Below the pieces are notes generated by a model that saw only the letters and a list, made by a program, of their open reading frames with translations, made no database searches and was not told the DNA's origin. 64,000 nt of DNA from an uncultured Clostridia bacterium. GTDB lineage: Bacteria > Bacillota > Clostridia > TANB77 > CAG-508. Where the stretch lies: the NCBI GenBank assembly GCA_949482135.1, contig CASYFC010000002.1:186001-250000 (forward strand). Direction: 5' to 3'. Positions 63,396 through 64,000 of this stretch are shown one piece after another. Position numbers and translations under genes: made by a program. Every line of letters starts with the position of its first letter. Within the stretch, counting starts at the first letter, position 1.

Positions 63396-64000
63396 ATGGC
63401 ATTCATAGTAGCAATAGATGGACCAGCTGGAAGTGGAAAAGGAACAATTACAAAATTAGTAGGAAAAAGATTAAGTTTAGTGAACATAGATACAGGTGCA
63501 ATGTATAGGTGTGCAAGTTTATACATGATAAGAAATAATATACATTTAGATGAAATAGATAAAATTAATGATATGCTAAAAAAAATAGAAATAAAACAAG
63601 AGAAAATTAATGATATAGATAAATTTTATTTAAATGGTGAAGATGTTTCTGATAAAATAAGAGAAAAAGATGTAAATAGTATTGTTTCACAAGTTTCACA
63701 TATTCTTCTTATTAGAGAACGTATGGTAGAACTTCAAAGAGAAATGGGAAAAAATGCAGATATAGTGATGGAAGGAAGAGATATTGGAACAAATGTATTT
63801 CCAATGGCTGATGTAAAAATATACTTAGATGCAAGTGCAGAAGAAAGAGCAAATCGTAGATTAAAACAAAATGAAGAAAAAGGTATAAAAATGAGTTATG
63901 AGGAAATTTTAGAAAACATAAAATTTAGAGATAACAATGATAAAACAAGTCCTGTTGCTCCATTAAAACAAGCAGAAGATGCTATATATCTAGATACTAC
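63396..64000 (+). CDS. cmk: Cytidylate kinase (3' end cut by window)
   Basis: Phosphorylates CMP and dCMP. The ATG at 63396 follows GGAGG; the protein starts AFIVAIDGPAGSGKGTITK, the P-loop of bacterial CMP kinases, followed by NIDTGAMYRCAS. MEGRDIGTNVFPMADVKIYLDAS and SYEEILENIKFRDNNDKTSPVAPL match the CMP-binding insert and RD motif. 201 codons lie in the window and the gene runs off the end. Confidence 0.95.
   Translation, partial: MAFIVAIDGPAGSGKGTITKLVGKRLSLVNIDTGAMYRCASLYMIRNNIHLDEIDKINDMLKKIEIKQEKINDIDKFYLNGEDVSDKIREKDVNSIVSQVSHILLIRERMVELQREMGKNADIVMEGRDIGTNVFPMADVKIYLDASAEERANRRLKQNEEKGIKMSYEEILENIKFRDNNDKTSPVAPLKQAEDAIYLDT

Noticed and set aside
1-64000. CRISPR array, insertion sequence or prophage
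   Set aside because: No regularly spaced direct repeats, transposase, integrase or phage structural genes were seen in the window.

Overview
The window is about 64 kb of very AT-rich DNA (by eye roughly 27-30% GC), densely coding, with TTG and GTG starts and strong AGGAGG-type ribosome sites. The gene content is that of an endospore-forming Firmicute of the class Clostridia: SpoIVA, a SleB-like cortex hydrolase, a GerA/GerB/GerC germinant-receptor operon, an arginine-type T-box leader, RemA, YlmH, YqeG, Asp23/AmaP and formate-tetrahydrofolate ligase. No species can be named from the sequence alone; an uncultured gut-type Clostridia lineage is a reasonable guess.

Layout. 1-5 kb: end of a ThyX-like thymidylate synthase, a PHP phosphoesterase, then a T-box leader controlling argG and argH (argH carries a one-base frameshift). 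4.8-8.2 kb: rsmE, a membrane protein, yicC, remA, rpoZ and a guanylate-kinase gene. 8.7-12.8 kb: a sortase-pilus cassette (major pilin, class C sortase, small LPDTG protein, second sortase) lying between gmk and priA, which are close neighbours in many Firmicutes. 12.8-23.9 kb: core genes priA, def, fmt, asp23, amaP, nusB, xseA, xseB, a divergent PAP2 protein, a GT-C type glycosyltransferase and fhs. 24-29.7 kb: a protein with a starch/glycogen-binding module, SleB-like hydrolase, YqeG, prepilin peptidase, an M24 peptidase, tRNA-Trp, a broken M23 peptidase and efp.

29.9-34.5 kb holds the most unusual cassette: an extracytoplasmic solute-binding module fused to a von Willebrand A domain, an XpaC-like protein, a second solute-binding protein and a TelA-family protein, with no transporter permease or ATPase. 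It is followed by the ger operon (minus strand) with an unlisted 55-residue membrane protein, spoIVA, and an acidic repeat protein. 42.8-46.6 kb is a MacA/MacB-like ABC efflux system. 46.7-52.8 kb carries an adenylyltransferase, an acyl-CoA synthetase, a polyprenol/diacylglycerol-kinase-like protein, dxs, ylmH and cdd. 53-59.5 kb has a second large LPxTG surface protein without its own sortase, an unrecognised one-membrane-segment protein and alpha-glucan phosphorylase. 59.9-61.6 kb is a TasA/SipW-type cassette with two tiny TasA-like proteins and structured untranslated DNA. 61.7-62.4 kb is one gene with clearly different codon use (probably acquired). The window ends with a P-loop NTPase fused to an Asp23-like domain and the start of cmk.

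How parts fit: the two LPxTG proteins and two sortases suggest cell-wall-anchored pili; the CBM protein and the phosphorylase both point to storage glucan; SpoIVA, SleB and Ger proteins cover coat assembly and germination. Three single-base frameshifts (one in argH, two in the M23 gene) each look like one extra C before GG and deserve a check against raw reads.
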